Shown: positions 9,184 through 21,125, counted from the stretch's first letter. The stretch is DNA of 64,000 nt from Perkinsus marinus ATCC 50983 (GCF_000006405.1 NW_003206658.1:771161-835160), one strand, 5' to 3'. The notes: generated by a model not told the origin, from the letters alone. Made by a program: numbers and translations.

Positions 9184-10140
9184 TTACATCTTCTCTGCCT
9201 TACCTTCATAAAAACGAACTGCCGCGGGTTCATTGTTGCTGTACCAATTGCAGAACTCAAGCCGTAGTTCCGGCATCGAATCCAACACAGCTCGCAGATC
9301 GTCCATGACGTTTATAACCATCTCACAGTGACTTGACCTCAACGCCGACCAATGCTCGGCGTTCATCTACATGTGTTGGTGACGGTATGGGAATTCCGAG
9401 GACATTTTGGCATCTTTTGCACACTTCTACGTGAATTCGTGTGTGATTTTCCATGATATAGTTAGGGAACCCCTTAGCTCAGCTAAGAAAAGCGAACACA
9501 TATTCCTCCAACACCAATTCTGGTCACAAAATACTACCCCACTCGGCGAGGGGAACATAAAGCCGTTAGACCGACATGGGCACGTACCCTGACAACTATG
9601 CCGACATATCCAGATACATTCATATCCGGACTACCGAACGAAATAGTCCCAGTTGTTGTAAAATAGTCCGCGGAAAAAGTAAAGCGAGTCGTCGAGATTA
9701 CTGACCAGTAATAGGACATCCCCAGATGCCCAAATCACGAATTCTACTCTGGTTAAGAGTCGCTCGAGCGCCAACCACTCCAAGTGTCGTGGTTCCCTGA
9801 GGGGGGCGGACCGCACACTCCAGCCAAGATGGCGATCTTCAGAGTAGAGGAGAGACTCTTCGTACTCCTCAAAACTCAGCTCCACGCCACCACATACCGC
9901 CAGATTCTACACTAAAGATTATGCATAGTTCATATACTCTTCAAGGTTGAGCATCGCACTCTTGTGTTGAACATTCTGGTCGTAGAATTGATGAACCTTC
10001 CTCATGACTACATACCAATGATAATCATACCAAGATGAGAAGCAACAATGGAGACCAGAAGGAGTAACGCAATGAGAGCTTTCTTACCCAAAGGAACAGA
10101 GTGGATGCCTCCGTAGCCGAATGCTGTCTTCGCGCTCCGA
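9184..10140 (-). CDS. Unrecognised small gene(s) with a membrane segment, several exons
   Basis: Minus-strand exons are suggested at three places. At about 10140-10000 there is GYGGIHSVPLGKKALIAL leading into a hydrophobic helix (ALLLLVSIVASHLGMIII). At 9885-9631 there is a frame rich in acidic and aromatic residues, ending NNWDYFVR. At 9366-9184 there is a frame ending YEGKAEKM. A 40-nt GT-AG intron could join the first part to an exon near 9965. I cannot tell whether this is one gene or two, nor fix starts. No homologue recognised. Confidence 0.3.
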
Positions 10141-10629
10141 ATCAAATAGTGTTGAGATATAACGGCAACTTATGGTTGTCAATTCCCAAACACGGATCGT
10201 TTGAGAGATATCATCTAAGACTCCCCTTCTGATCGCACTCTAGAAGACTCCCGCCTTCCGATGGTACACCGTGTAGGGGTGAAGATTCGCGATAAGGTGG
10301 TATGATTTCGTAACACTACTGACATCAACTCAAAAGGATTGACCAGAGAAGGCAATTATATTTTCGTGCACAGACTTTGCATGATGGACTTCATTTATTG
10401 GACGACGGTATTACTCTCATCTATCGTTAGGCACCAGGTTAGGCCTCGATGCTAGAGGCCCTGCACCAGTGGGCAGGACAGGGTCGAAGACAGCGAAGGG
10501 ATTGCGATACTCTTCCCTTCTCATCTTACTGGCAGCTAACGACTAACACAGGAAAAGCACAATAACTAACCGTACTCAACCACTCTTGGAATCACAGTGG
10601 ACTACAACTGCTAATCTTCGATCGGATAT

Positions 10630-12634
10630 ATTACCAAAGGGCTTACCTTCCTTCCAAGAGCAGCCTCCCGTAGTCCCTTCACTTTATTATCAAGATTATC
10701 TTCCACCTCCCTGATCGAGATAACAATCGATCATCTGGGCGAGCGCTTCTTCATCAAGTCAACTGACCTCATCATGGAGAGTATCTCCTTAAGATACTTC
10801 TCCCGACCACGATCGAGGCAGTTGTTTACTATTGCAGTATCCTCCTCAAAGCGGCAGGACCGATGGCTAAGGAGATCATAACAAGAAAATGGATAATCGT
10901 CGTCCTCGTCCTACTTCTCCTTGCTCTCATCTGAACCTTCAGAGAGTGCCACGATCTCACTGGCAGAAATGCAACGACGATTCCTCTCCAATTTCGCCTC
11001 TCTATCAGCTAGGAATATCTAAGGTTCAAGTTTTAAAGATACGGAATAGGTCCAATAGACGCACCCGTGCTTCGCGATTCTTATTCTGCAGGTCCATGAG
11101 CTCCTCTTGGTACTCTCTGTGCTTCTCCCTTGTCTCTCGCTCGGCGCTAACACCATATGATCGTGAGCACGCTATCAGGCTTTGTCGATCATGCCTGAAT
11201 CGGCGCTCCATCTTATTCTTCTTTTCCCTCAAGTCCTGCAGGGTATGATCCTCTGCCCTAAGCTCCGACTCAAGCTCAGCTGCCTCTTGACGTAGCTGTA
11301 AAATCTGATGGAAAAACCGTCAAATACAATTCCAACCTCTCCACCACTAAGTAGCCCACATCAGAGTCGGCAGCTTCAATCCGCGCCCGATTACACGCGT
11401 TATGTTTGAGCAACTGAAAGACATCAAAAAACACTACGCCGTGAAAATACAAAACTAATCTGTTCAGTACTACGAAGTCCACGTTTCAAAGAGGCACGTC
11501 TCATTGGAGGACTACGGTGCGTTTCGTCATACCCGAACTAAACTAATGTTCTCCTAGAGCCTTCCTCTATACCTTATCAAGATCTTCTTTCTGCCTCCTT
11601 ATCCCTTCCATAAGAGTACCAATATTCTCCTTCTCTGCTTGTATGAGCCGCTCTCGATGCGAGACCAACTCTGTGAGTCGTTCGATCTCACCTGAATTCA
11701 ACCTCAAAGGCATCCAACCTTCGGACCCTACTGAGCATCCACTTGCTGTGCTCTTCTCTGTCGTCAGCCTCCTTCTCTAATTCAATAACGTCTAGCTGCA
11801 GCCTGAAATGAATAAGGACGAAGAGTGAACTAAACAACAATTCTTTTATAGAATACAAGACATCATTGATTTCATCACAATGATCGTCACTAAATGGAGT
11901 GACCTTCCAGTGATACCTCTGATTTTGCAACGCCAACTCATCCTTCAAATTTTCCATCCTCTCAATGTGCTCGGCATTCTGCTTCCGAGCTGCCTCAAAT
12001 TCTGTAATAAATCGATGTTGAACCATCCTCCAACACACCCAAGTAGTACCCTGATTTTCCCTAACGATTTCAGCCTCGACTCGAGCCAACTGCATACGTA
12101 GAGTGTGATCTTGCTGGCTCGTCGCAGCGCCCGTTTGGAGCTGATACCGATACCGACGACGGTCTAGAGTAGGCGGCAGGGAGGTGCTCGAATCCGATCG
12201 TGCTAATCCAAGAGAGGCCAGACCTGAAAGTTGAAGAAAAGTTGGTATGACTATCGATAGACATTCCCATGACCTCTAGGGGACCTCGGTAGACTGTGAT
12301 GGCTACCAGCACTTGAGCTACTCGTCCTGGAAGGCCTCCATATGAAGGGCGGCAGAGTGGAGGAGCCCCCAAGGAGAGGGGCGCTCAATTGCGGTGAGCG
12401 AGGATGAATCGGCGAACGTGATGATACAGAAGGTATTACTGAGGTAGTATCCACAAATTGGGCTTGTTAGATGCAAAACTATTTACATGGTGGCCAATTA
12501 TTATTGTTGTTGTTGGTGGTCGTCGCTGCAGATCGGAGGAGATGTTGAGCACTGACCGCACTACTAGTGGACGATGATATCGGCTGCTTTTGCTGCTGCT
12601 GCTGGTGTTGTTGTTGCTTTCTCGAAGCGAACAT
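10630..12634 (-). CDS. Q-rich coiled-coil protein, multi-exon
   Basis: The first exon starts with ATG at 12634 and encodes MFASRKQQQQHQQQQQKQP, a Gln-rich head, followed by an Asn run. A short intron beginning GTAAATAG lets the frame continue into a Ser/Pro-rich exon (12454-12251; PSVSSRSPIHPRSPQ). Then comes an exon with GLARSDSSTSLPPTLDRRR running into MQLARVEAEIVREN. Further exons (about 12095-11688, 11232-11026, 10900-10640) are charged and heptad-like, for example REKHREYQEELMDLQNKN and EVEDNLDNKVKGLREA, as in long coiled coils. Function is not recognised; a cytoskeletal or basal-body protein is possible. It lies 122 bp downstream of the BCS1-like gene on the same strand. The 3' end is uncertain. 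Confidence 0.45.
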
Positions 12635-12755
12635 TCAAGACTGATAAATGCTGTCCTGTCAACTAAGAAGGCCCATCCCTGTTATGACCAACACAACCAC
12701 CACAAAGCATCATAAGAAACTGTCTCGGCGGCCGCGGATGAAGAAGAAGGAGACC

Positions 12756-14588
12756 TCAACGAAACTCCATTGCGTGTTGTGAGGACTCAGAAGTGGCAGC
12801 AGTAGTACTCTCATTGTAATGCCTCTTCAAGTGAGATGGATGCCCCTCCTCCTCATCATCCAGCTCCAGTCCAAGCTTAAGTGACTCGAGTACTTCACCA
12901 ATCGTATCGAATTCTGCACAGGTTTGCTCCAAAGTGGCGGGGGAAATGTTGAAACTACCAAACATATGTTCGATTTCAGCCTCTTCCTCAGGAGAGGGTC
13001 GAACGCTGAGATAATGGGAGAGCATTTGAGCGGCCATATCAGGCATCATCCACCCCATATGTATCCGCTTGTTGATCCTCCCTGGGCGTATCAACGCCGG
13101 GTCCAACCGCTCCGGGTGGTTAGTGGTCATAACCAGAATCCTACCAGGGGAATCAACAATACCATCGAGAGCGTTGAGGAGACCAGACAAGGACAACTTA
13201 TCGGGATCATCGAACAAGGAAATCCTGCCAGTATCTTTTAAGACATCCGCGTTACCCTTAGATGGAGCTCGATCATCAGAGATGTTCTTGGCAGCCAACA
13301 CACCAGTGGTGACCGCATGGATCAGCCTTTCCATGGATGGCTGACTATCCTCCACTGATCCAGTAGCCGCCTCACTCATGGAATCTTCAGATGGCTTGGT
13401 TGGAGTATCTTTCAAATCTTCCCTGTGCGCACCCTCCTTATCCATGGACCCTCGCGAATACACCACTTTGGAAGCTGCATCGACATCCTCCATAACGAAT
13501 ATGATATCAGCAAAATCCAATTTTGGTGGTTCATCATCACCCTTGACAGGAAAGGAGAGGTCGAAGAGTATATCCATGAGCTCTTGATTGGTCATAACCT
13601 TCTCCAATGACACACAGACGACATTACGATTAGTATACTGCGCCAACGCTTTGATCAAGCTAGTCTTACCAGTACCAGGAGGGCCGTCCAACAGCAAGCC
13701 TAACTTGTTCGGGAATCCTGATATCGCAAACTTTCCCCTTTTATGTACAAAATCATCAACAAGTCTAATGAGCGAGTCCTTCTCGGGAAAGAAAAGGCTG
13801 TCGAAGGACTTGCAATCACTGAGTCTATACTTCTTGAATTCATCCTCCTCCTTAGTTCGAATATAGAAATAACGACTACCATCCGCCTCCTCCAACTTCT
13901 TCCGAACATACCAATCATAAGCTCGTCCGATGAATCCATCGACTCTGTCACCAGCGCCTAGGCCTCGGGACTTGATGAAAAACGATGTGATCTTGTTATT
14001 GGTAGTCGTCTTATAGTCACCATTGGACTTAGTCGTCTTAACATTGTCAACAATCTCCTCTTGTTTGAACCATATATCTTCGACCTCATCCACCAACACC
14101 CAATGCCCCTTAGAAGGGAGGCGAGTGACCTCATAAGACTGCAGCTGTTGAGCATTTCCTGTGAACATAACAGCGTCACCATACCGATCCTTCTCCAACT
14201 TGATAGTCCTATGCGCTACTAAGAAGACCTCCATATTGTTCCCCCCAAGATGGTACTTTTCCTCGATGTAAAGTCGTAAAGCCTTCTGCAATATATTATT
14301 CCGCTGAGTCGTGTCAAGGACGCTGGAGTCGTCATTATCGGTATCCAAATTTTGCCCTTCGAGGAAAGATATCTCTCGAATGAATTCGTCGGGTCGGGCA
14401 GTTACCCAGTGAAGCGTTGACTTGAGGGAATCCCAGACGTCAATCAACACCTGGCGATCGGTGATCACCTTCATTGCGATCGGCACAGCGATGCAAAGAG
14501 CGAGGTCGCGGTACTTGTTGCCACTTCGTAGAAGCGACGTCAGACCCATGTTAACCCCGGAGTTCACAGCATCTTGAATGTCGTCCAT
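12756..14588 (-). CDS. BCS1-like AAA ATPase
   Basis: An intronless 610-residue protein. Residues about 25-45 form one hydrophobic segment (LALCIAVPIAMKVI). A Walker A motif GPPGTGKTS lies near residue 302, Walker B IIFVMEDVDA near 365, and the arginine-finger/sensor region TTNHPERLDPALIRPGRI near 490. That order and the NHPERLDPALIRPGR sequence are typical of the BCS1 family, whose mitochondrial member inserts the Rieske protein into complex III. Unusual is a roughly 95-residue acidic, Ser/Thr-rich insertion between Walker B and the SLSGLLNALDG segment. The classical Bcs1 N-terminal domain is not obvious, so it may be one of the many BCS1-like paralogues rather than the mitochondrial chaperone. 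The ATG at 14588 gives a natural start. Confidence 0.85.
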   Translation of the reverse strand: MDDIQDAVNSGVNMGLTSLLRSGNKYRDLALCIAVPIAMKVITDRQVLIDVWDSLKSTLHWVTARPDEFIREISFLEGQNLDTDNDDSSVLDTTQRNNILQKALRLYIEEKYHLGGNNMEVFLVAHRTIKLEKDRYGDAVMFTGNAQQLQSYEVTRLPSKGHWVLVDEVEDIWFKQEEIVDNVKTTKSNGDYKTTTNNKITSFFIKSRGLGAGDRVDGFIGRAYDWYVRKKLEEADGSRYFYIRTKEEDEFKKYRLSDCKSFDSLFFPEKDSLIRLVDDFVHKRGKFAISGFPNKLGLLLDGPPGTGKTSLIKALAQYTNRNVVCVSLEKVMTNQELMDILFDLSFPVKGDDEPPKLDFADIIFVMEDVDAASKVVYSRGSMDKEGAHREDLKDTPTKPSEDSMSEAATGSVEDSQPSMERLIHAVTTGVLAAKNISDDRAPSKGNADVLKDTGRISLFDDPDKLSLSGLLNALDGIVDSPGRILVMTTNHPERLDPALIRPGRINKRIHMGWMMPDMAAQMLSHYLSVRPSPEEEAEIEHMFGSFNISPATLEQTCAEFDTIGEVLESLKLGLELDDEEEGHPSHLKRHYNESTTAATSESSQHAMEFR

Positions 14589-14730
14589 TATGAGAAGAAG
14601 AACTCAGAAAAGGTACAGATTTGACAATATCGATAAGCTCACGAGCGTATATTACTCTCGAATAGCGAATGTAGGGCGGTCCGCACAATGAACATCGCAC
14701 GTTTCAGGACCACGAGAAAATAAGAAAAAA

Positions 14731-14803
14731 AGAGATCCCGAGAATTGAACCCGGGACGTCCGCCTGCCAATTAGTTGGTCTAACCAACTGAACTATAAAC
14801 GAA
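14731..14803 (-). pseudogene. tRNA-like sequence with A box, B box and T-run
   Basis: The minus strand shows TAGTTCAGTTGG (A box), a perfect-length T arm CCGGG-TTCAATT-CTCGG (B box) and an immediate T7 terminator. The 5' sequence (about CGTTTAT) cannot pair with the 3' acceptor strand GATCTCT, and no good anticodon stem forms. It is best read as a tRNA-derived remnant or a SINE-type head rather than a working tRNA. Confidence 0.5.
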
Positions 14804-15985
14804 ATGCACCGAATTTGTATACTAGGATCTTGATGCTCGCGGACAAGATGGTAAGTTTAACCTTTTGTAATGTCAGTGCGTCTCGCGTGATCATCACTAT
14901 GTGAAAGTGGATGGAGGACCACTCGAGCAGACTCAACGTTAACATAAGAAGAATTGTATGGCGTCTTGCCGCGTAACACCTGGATGACTAACCGACAAAG
15001 GGTCGAAGGAGATTCGTGGTAGATCGTATGGATGTGACCATATACTTGCTTCTATCCTAGAAATATATATTAGGTACTACAGCGTAATAATTACACCTGC
15101 AACACGAAAAAGGATCAATGGGGATCACCTTATAGTGATCATTCGAGACCGCTGAGTCCATTATACGGATCGTTGGCCTCTCACACACCCTGCTTCACTC
15201 AGCCTATTAAACAGAATGAATAGACTCGTCTAAAGGGGTGACCGTGTCTCCATGTCTAACGAAATCCGGAACCGTGCGATCGGGAGTACGACGGTGATCA
15301 GCTCGTACTCTTTATATCCCTAATATAACTGAGGGATAATTCAATCATGCGAATATGGCAATGCACCCTCAACCGACCTCACTCAATCACGTTTCACAGA
15401 TAGACTATAGCTACGCGCTATCCGGCTTAGGGATACTCTATGAAGCACATGCCCCGAGGAAATTTTTTCGACTAGTGAGCCTGTTTCACAGAAACAAATC
15501 GCGCGTTAAACATAAGCGACGCCTCGATTATACCATAACTTACACCTGAGCTTAAGGCGCCTTCAATTTAATATCCTTACGAAGCAGGCTCAGCGTTGGC
15601 AGTGCTACCGCCGGTCAACGTGAAACCCCCATGGATCTCCATGAAACCGCTGGGGCGAGCGATGGATCGACCGCTACCCCCAGCCACACTCACAGATCAG
15701 TCACAGTATTCAATCGTAGCGATATCACTCTGAGTGTAGTGTGTACTGGATGAGTTGGATTGACTACTTCGGTGAATGCAGCGCTGGATAGCTCATCATA
15801 GCACAGTATGATCCGGTCGATGTCCACCACCTTGCAGTAACTTTTGCCTCCTATGTTCTCGATGTATCTGGTCGCCCTCATCATCGTCTTTTCTGGTCAC
15901 GCGTGGGTGACTAAGCAGAACGTAAGATGCATGGTACATTTGATCGTTGGAGAATTGCCCTTCTTGCCAGGCTTACTGTGAATCC
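14804..15985. other. Intergenic region, no supported gene
   Basis: Contains only short frames (15355-15549 plus, 15884-15690 minus) without recognisable motifs. Confidence 0.45.
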
Positions 15986-15987
15986 GT

Positions 15988-16980
15988 ATGCAGTCGCTCT
16001 CTCGACTGCGCTGCCGCCATCCACGGGACTTACTGCAACTATTGGGCCGAAATTCCTACATGCTACGGCTTGTACTCGGATATGTTCCACCAGTACACCT
16101 TAACGTGCTCCTAATCTCAGGTATTCGCTTGATAACGACATCTGCTACAGCTCTGCCTCGGACTGTCTCGACTACCAGCCTGTATCTTGCGCCGTTGGCG
16201 ATATACCCGCAAGATTCTCAATCAACGGCTCAGCACCGGTCGCAGCGACGTGCCCTTTCACCATGCTCTGTCCTGAAGGCGACCTAACGAGCTCCTGCAT
16301 GATGAACACCACAGATTCCGACCATTGCTCCTGTTCTGGGCTCAACGTTACCTGTGGTCTACATCAGAATACCAGTGCTCCCTGTATGGGCATGGTCGGC
16401 GTCACCAACGGCACCAATAGGGTCAACGAGACTTTGTGTGACGGAATTAGTAATTATACTGACTGTATGGTTACATGCGAGCCGATTGGATTCTCTGTTT
16501 CCAACGTTACCGAGTACCACTGTAACTGCACGGTTGTTGATGGTCATTACTCTACTTCAAACTCGACTACCCTATTGCCTAGTGGTGGGTCGATACTTAC
16601 GACCACTGCTACCCCACCATCCAGTGGTACCCTCCCTTTCGGCCAGTATTGTGGTCTCCTCGGCGATGAACTGCCGCTTGTAAGGTCAAGTAGGGTATGA
16701 ATCCAGTTACTATCACGTCAGATATTCGATTTCACGACCAACTCTATTGATATCCTAGGTGGAGATGTTTTCGCTCTCACTGGCATCGAGTAAGGAAGAC
16801 CGCAATTCGCCTATAATCACCATACTTCGTTTCAGGTTCTTCGGTCTAGACCCGAACTCTCCCGCGGGTAATACTCTCGACATCAATCTCTCCGATCCGC
16901 AGTTCACTGACCTCATTGGCAGCGGTGGAGCTTTCGATCGCCAAATATTCTCATTGAGGTGATTTCGATGTGGGACGATA
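15988..16980 (+). CDS. Cys-rich, N-glycosylation-rich surface-type protein, fragmentary
   Basis: The frame at 16263-16700 has dense Cys residues and many N-x-S/T sequons (MMNTTDSDHCSCSGLNVTC, CMGMVGVTNGTNRVNETLC), followed by a Thr/Ser-rich linker and the module TLPFGQYCGLLGDELPL. Two short introns (starting GTAAGG, ending CAG) can link it to downstream exons. Those read FDFTTNSIDILGGDVFALTG and FFGLDPNSPAGNTLDINLS and end near 16962. This pattern suggests a secreted or surface glycoprotein. Upstream (15988-16260) the frame changes and I could not find a signal peptide, so the gene is incomplete in my model or partly decayed. Related modules recur at 17.7 and 19.0 kb. Confidence 0.4.
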
Positions 16981-17159
16981 CTACGTAGTGTATTGGTTCT
17001 TTTCAGCTACTACAGTTCGACCAATACTATTGGAGGCTTCTTCACTGCTCGGCCCGTTGAACTCACGCCTAGCAACTGTTGAACTGCGGCGTGGCGTTCA
17101 TTCATCATCATTCACAAATCGCTATCAAATTCACTCCGATAAGCGCGGTCAATCCTCAC

Positions 17160-18150
17160 CTGTGTGACTCGCATGGCCAGTATTCATCTTAGCCTCTTTG
17201 GGTTGTGTTCGAGTGTCCCAATCATTTCGTTCCTCTAAGGCATGCGAGTTGCTTTACTCCGTTTTCCCTGCGTTCTCCATTCTGTTGTTAGCTCGATACT
17301 CCCGGCACCTCTAGACGTAGGTCGGTGTCCTTGCACCTTCCGACGTGGCTGTAGTTAGATACCCTGTTGGACGACCTGCTCTCAGCTCTACGATTGCGAG
17401 GAGAGCTTGTTGGGCACCCACAGCGAACCCTCGATAGATGTAGAGCAGCAGAAGGAAGCCGTGTGCTTTGGGCTGTAGGTGAGATTTCAATCGTAGTTGT
17501 TGCTGCTGCTGTTGCTTCCACTCAGGTATGAATGTACGACAGTGTATGGTGGTATGTGCTACCATCCAGCTGCATCCCTAGGCTCGCCATTGCTTTGCCG
17601 GGACGCCCCCTCCACGATTGATTACACTAGAACACCATCCGAAGGTAGGCACCACCGTCTCTATAAGCGACGGCTTCGATCCCTAATTCAGGCACAGTCG
17701 ACGAGTCCCCAGCCGATGCTCTCCCTGTCGGTGAGTACTGCGGAGGTTCCACCGAACTCCCCCCGGATGCTGAAGTGGTAATTTATTTATGACCCCTTCT
17801 ATCCAGCTCGTCTTTCGGGGGTGTTTCAGGTCATCAATGTCCGCCAATCAGCGGTTTTTGACATTATCATACCGCGGTACTTCTCTATAACAGGCATACG
17901 GTAAGAGAATGTCGATTTCAAGTTAGGTTTTAATATTCAGTCGTTGTTAGTCTATACGACATCGACAGCAGTTACCCCTATGGCAACATGGTATTCGACC
18001 TCTCCCACCATCGTATTCAGTCAATGTTTGGGGAGATCCTACAGAAGAATCCTGGTTACGTCTATTTCATCTACGACCCGGTTTTGGAAGTGATTCAGGC
18101 TCAACTCGGACATCTACCTCTACACACTTCTCGTCACCTCTGCTTTTGAC
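17160..18150 (+). pseudogene. Second YCG-module surface-protein copy, broken
   Basis: A hydrophobic start-like segment at about 17174 (MASIHLSLFGLCSSVPIISF) is followed by frame breaks. Further on there is a module ALPVGEYCGGSTELPPDAEV at about 17715-17775 that parallels TLPFGQYCG of the upstream gene. A separate open stretch near 17940-18140 (SLYDIDSSYPYGNMVFDL, then NPGYVYFIYDPVLEVIQ) corresponds in position to the C-terminal part of such proteins. Stops and frame changes interrupt it, so it is called a pseudogene. Confidence 0.35.
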
Positions 18151-18639
18151 GATAATTAGCTTCTAGTCGCTGTAACGTATGTACTTCGTCATGGTCAGCT
18201 TGGTGGATGCCACTTCATTTGGGACGTAGTCCACTCGCTGTGTTGTAGTTATTCGCTCCAATTCAGAGCCTCTGAATGCTTTCAATGACGCACTTTATCG
18301 GCATTTTCAGATATACTTTAGAGGCTTAATACCGTCTCGCGGAGTGTTAGCGCGTTTCAACTACACATGTGGCAGATCCCCAATGAGCAATCTCGCAGGC
18401 TCATTATTCCGTTGGATTCATAACCCGCTCTCCTACCAGGTCTGCTCTACTGTTGGCTGGCTCGTCGCTCGGTGACGTACTGGATGTAGACTACCTGCAG
18501 CCTCTGCGATCTTATCTCTAAGGTCAGCTCCTGTGAAGTTGTTTGAGGAGGCATATGCGATAGCGCTTCCAGGAGTACATACTGCAAAGGCTGGCATCTT
18601 CCCGAGGCCTGTGTCGGCTTGTGAACCTTTTGGACAGTA

Positions 18640-19140
18640 GTCTCGAGCAGACATCGATCTGGAGATGGTGAGATGTGCTACCGGCCGACCGATCCTTACT
18701 GTTTGCGGAATACCCTGTCCTCTGTGATGGAGACACGTCTGGTGCTCTCTGGCCATGTGATGATTTTGTTGTTACTTCGGCACTCCTGAATACCCTCATC
18801 ACCACCAGCACGCTGGAGGATACCATCATGTGGGACGAGTCTACTGCCACCACAAGTTCAAAGACTATCAGACTGAAAGTATCAGTAGTTCGGCGACGAC
18901 CGAGTTACCGGCGATGAGCTTCCCTGCTAATGCTGTATCTCATGGACGATGCTGCAGCGATCGCGATTGCTGATGAGGTCCCGTTTCCGCTAGAGACACT
19001 TGGTTGGTACTGCGGTGTCTTGACTGGAATAGTACCATAGTTGGATCCATGTGCACTCAATCGGTCATCAAACTGTTTCCAGTCCATGCGCCACAGTGAG
19101 GACACTCGACATTGCGGGAGTCTCTGAAGTAGACATTGAA
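18640..19140 (+). pseudogene. Third YCG-module fragment
   Basis: The plus-strand reading contains DDAAAIAIADEVPFPLETLG running directly into WYCGVLTGIVP at 18940-19035, again a proline-rich lead into Y-C-G. A Cys-containing stretch (ILTVCGIPCPLCDGDTSGAL) precedes it in a neighbouring frame. There is no long intact frame. Confidence 0.3.
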
Positions 19141-19407
19141 GGCGGCACGTATTTGCCCTCAGTTAGTCACTGAGTGTGCAGCATCTTTCTCGGAATACGA
19201 CTCGAAGCTGGGTGGGGAGGAAGCTAGGTAATCTTACTCGTTCATTTAATGAGGCAACGGAGATATTTTTCATGAGCTAAATTTTTCGCCACGCAGCTTA
19301 TTTAGTCGATATTTTGTGCTTCCATTGTGCCTTCTGCTAGAACTGCTCAACCCCACTCGCAGACGCAAACCCAGGCGAAAATTGATAAGTTGATTTAGTT
19401 AGAATGT

Positions 19408-20628
19408 TTATGTGTGTTGTATCACCCAATCAGGAGACGATTTATCCTCGTCTCCACTATCATAACAGGGACTAGCCACACGGGGTCGATAGTGGCAAAA
19501 AATCCAAAACAAGAAAATGGAGCATAAAGCACCCAAAGAGATTACCAATATGAAACTCTGTTGCCATCCGACAGCTCCAAATGCCCCATCATAGCCGATG
19601 AAACTGTTGGCGTAGGATTGCCCTTGAGCATAATGGGCTCTGAGCTGGGGGAGTGTAACCAGTGCGACAGGAGGCTCGGTTATACTCGATTCGTACGGGA
19701 TGAGGGCAACATCCCTTTGACCCACTGGCTGCCCTACGACCAGAATTCGCTCCACGTACTTATAGTTGCCCGGAATACTTTCGAAATTTCTGAACTCGAA
19801 CGGACCTGCGAGCTGAGTCTCGAGCGTGTGGGTGGGTCGGTGAGGGACCTTACAGTCGGCCCATGAGACATGATCCCATGTCATCGGAACAAAGTCGTCA
19901 CGGAGTGCGCAGACCTCTCCCTCTGCATAGCGACAAACAGTCACTTTGCCGTCGAGATGACCAGGACAAGATTTGCATGGTTCCTCGGGATCGGTGGACT
20001 GCAGGTGTTGGAAGACATCAACATGACATGCAGTACCATTGACTACATGATACACTCGGAATTCAGCATTCTCACAACCTTCCCATTCATCTTCGTCCAA
20101 AGCCGAACCAACACCAAGCTTAATGCCGTACACTTGGTAGTCTGGCATGAGGCCTTGTACCAAACTGGCAATATTCTTATGCTCGGGAGAAGCATATTCA
20201 CCGAAAGACTTGCGACAATCCGACTTCATGATGGATAAATCCCCGTCGACGTCCCACGGGATAAAGCCTTTGTGATGACGATACCAACCCAGCAGAGTGC
20301 CATCAGAGATAGACGCGTCAATGCCGATCGAGTCCAAGACATACGTGGTCGAATTGATAGTTTCGGCGAGACACTCGAAAAACATAGCGTTGTCCTCGGT
20401 AGCGAGAAGCTCCTCACTACTAACACACTCTGAACCATTGATCGTTACCTCGTGCCTGGGCCAATCGGTAAGGTTCATGCCGTCTATGAACGGCTTAGGA
20501 CAAAGGAAAAGATGCTCGTCTGGAGCGGAGATGGGATTTTCTTCCGCATAAACTCTGATGAAAGGATGAGGTCTCGGTAACGAGAATGCTGCTACGGTGG
20601 AAACGGAGGCTAGCGGCAGTAGGAGCAT
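19408..20628 (-). CDS. LicD/fukutin-type protein with signal peptide and C-terminal membrane anchor
   Basis: A single 406-residue frame starting at ATG 20628. Residues 1-20 form a signal peptide (MLLLPLASVSTVAAFS). The core contains ISDGTLLGWYRHHKGFIPWD and DVDGDLSIM, the LicD/FKTN nucleotidyltransferase-fold signature (G-T-L-L-G...R...PWD.D.D) whose Asp residues bind metal. Several Cys pairs (CENAEF, CKSCPGHLDGKVTVC) suggest an extracytoplasmic domain. A C-terminal helix near residues 360-385 (ILVISLGALCSIFLFWIF) with a short basic tail predicts a type I Golgi/ER membrane protein. Family members transfer phosphocholine or ribitol-phosphate to glycans; the substrate here cannot be told. A partial copy of its 5' end lies at about 23.3-23.4 kb. 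Confidence 0.72.
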   Translation of the reverse strand: MLLLPLASVSTVAAFSLPRPHPFIRVYAEENPISAPDEHLFLCPKPFIDGMNLTDWPRHEVTINGSECVSSEELLATEDNAMFFECLAETINSTTYVLDSIGIDASISDGTLLGWYRHHKGFIPWDVDGDLSIMKSDCRKSFGEYASPEHKNIASLVQGLMPDYQVYGIKLGVGSALDEDEWEGCENAEFRVYHVVNGTACHVDVFQHLQSTDPEEPCKSCPGHLDGKVTVCRYAEGEVCALRDDFVPMTWDHVSWADCKVPHRPTHTLETQLAGPFEFRNFESIPGNYKYVERILVVGQPVGQRDVALIPYESSITEPPVALVTLPQLRAHYAQGQSYANSFIGYDGAFGAVGWQQSFILVISLGALCSIFLFWIFCHYRPRVASPCYDSGDEDKSSPDWVIQHT

Positions 20629-21125
20629 AACGAAGATAAAAAATGATCGTCGGACTTGCTGTCACGAGCAAAGTGCAGGTTTCAAGGAGCCTGGTCGAAA
20701 TCCAAAGAATAGAACAGAGTCCAACGAGCTGCCACCCGGTGACGGGCCGTCACTAACGGTCTCCGGAGACAGCTCAGGACGAGCGAAAATGCATCCTTGT
20801 CTTCTACCCTCAACGCGTTTCGAGTCGAAGCCTTCGATGACCAGCGTGTAGATATGCATTTTCACGACAGTTCATCCCAGTTACCTCACGGTTCTTTCCC
20901 TCTTTCCTCGAAGTAATGCTAGTGTGATTCGCGAACCGCACGCGTCCACTGGACGCCGTCCAATTTACTCCCATTGTGGACGGATCTATTCGAAACCGTG
21001 ATCGGGTCGTCGATTGATACTCTTGAGTAGACGATAATTGTAACTCTGACACAATCCAAAGTTAGATAGAGTGCCGGGAGTGTCGAGTTTAATCCTGAAA
21101 AGAATTCCCGAAAGACTCTAAATGT
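20629..21125. other. Upstream region of the LicD-like gene
   Basis: Short frames on both strands only. Probably promoter and spacer. Confidence 0.4.

Noticed and set aside
12924-14182. Frames antisense or out of frame to the BCS1-like gene
   Set aside because: Overlap a 610-residue AAA ATPase with intact motifs; no independent evidence.
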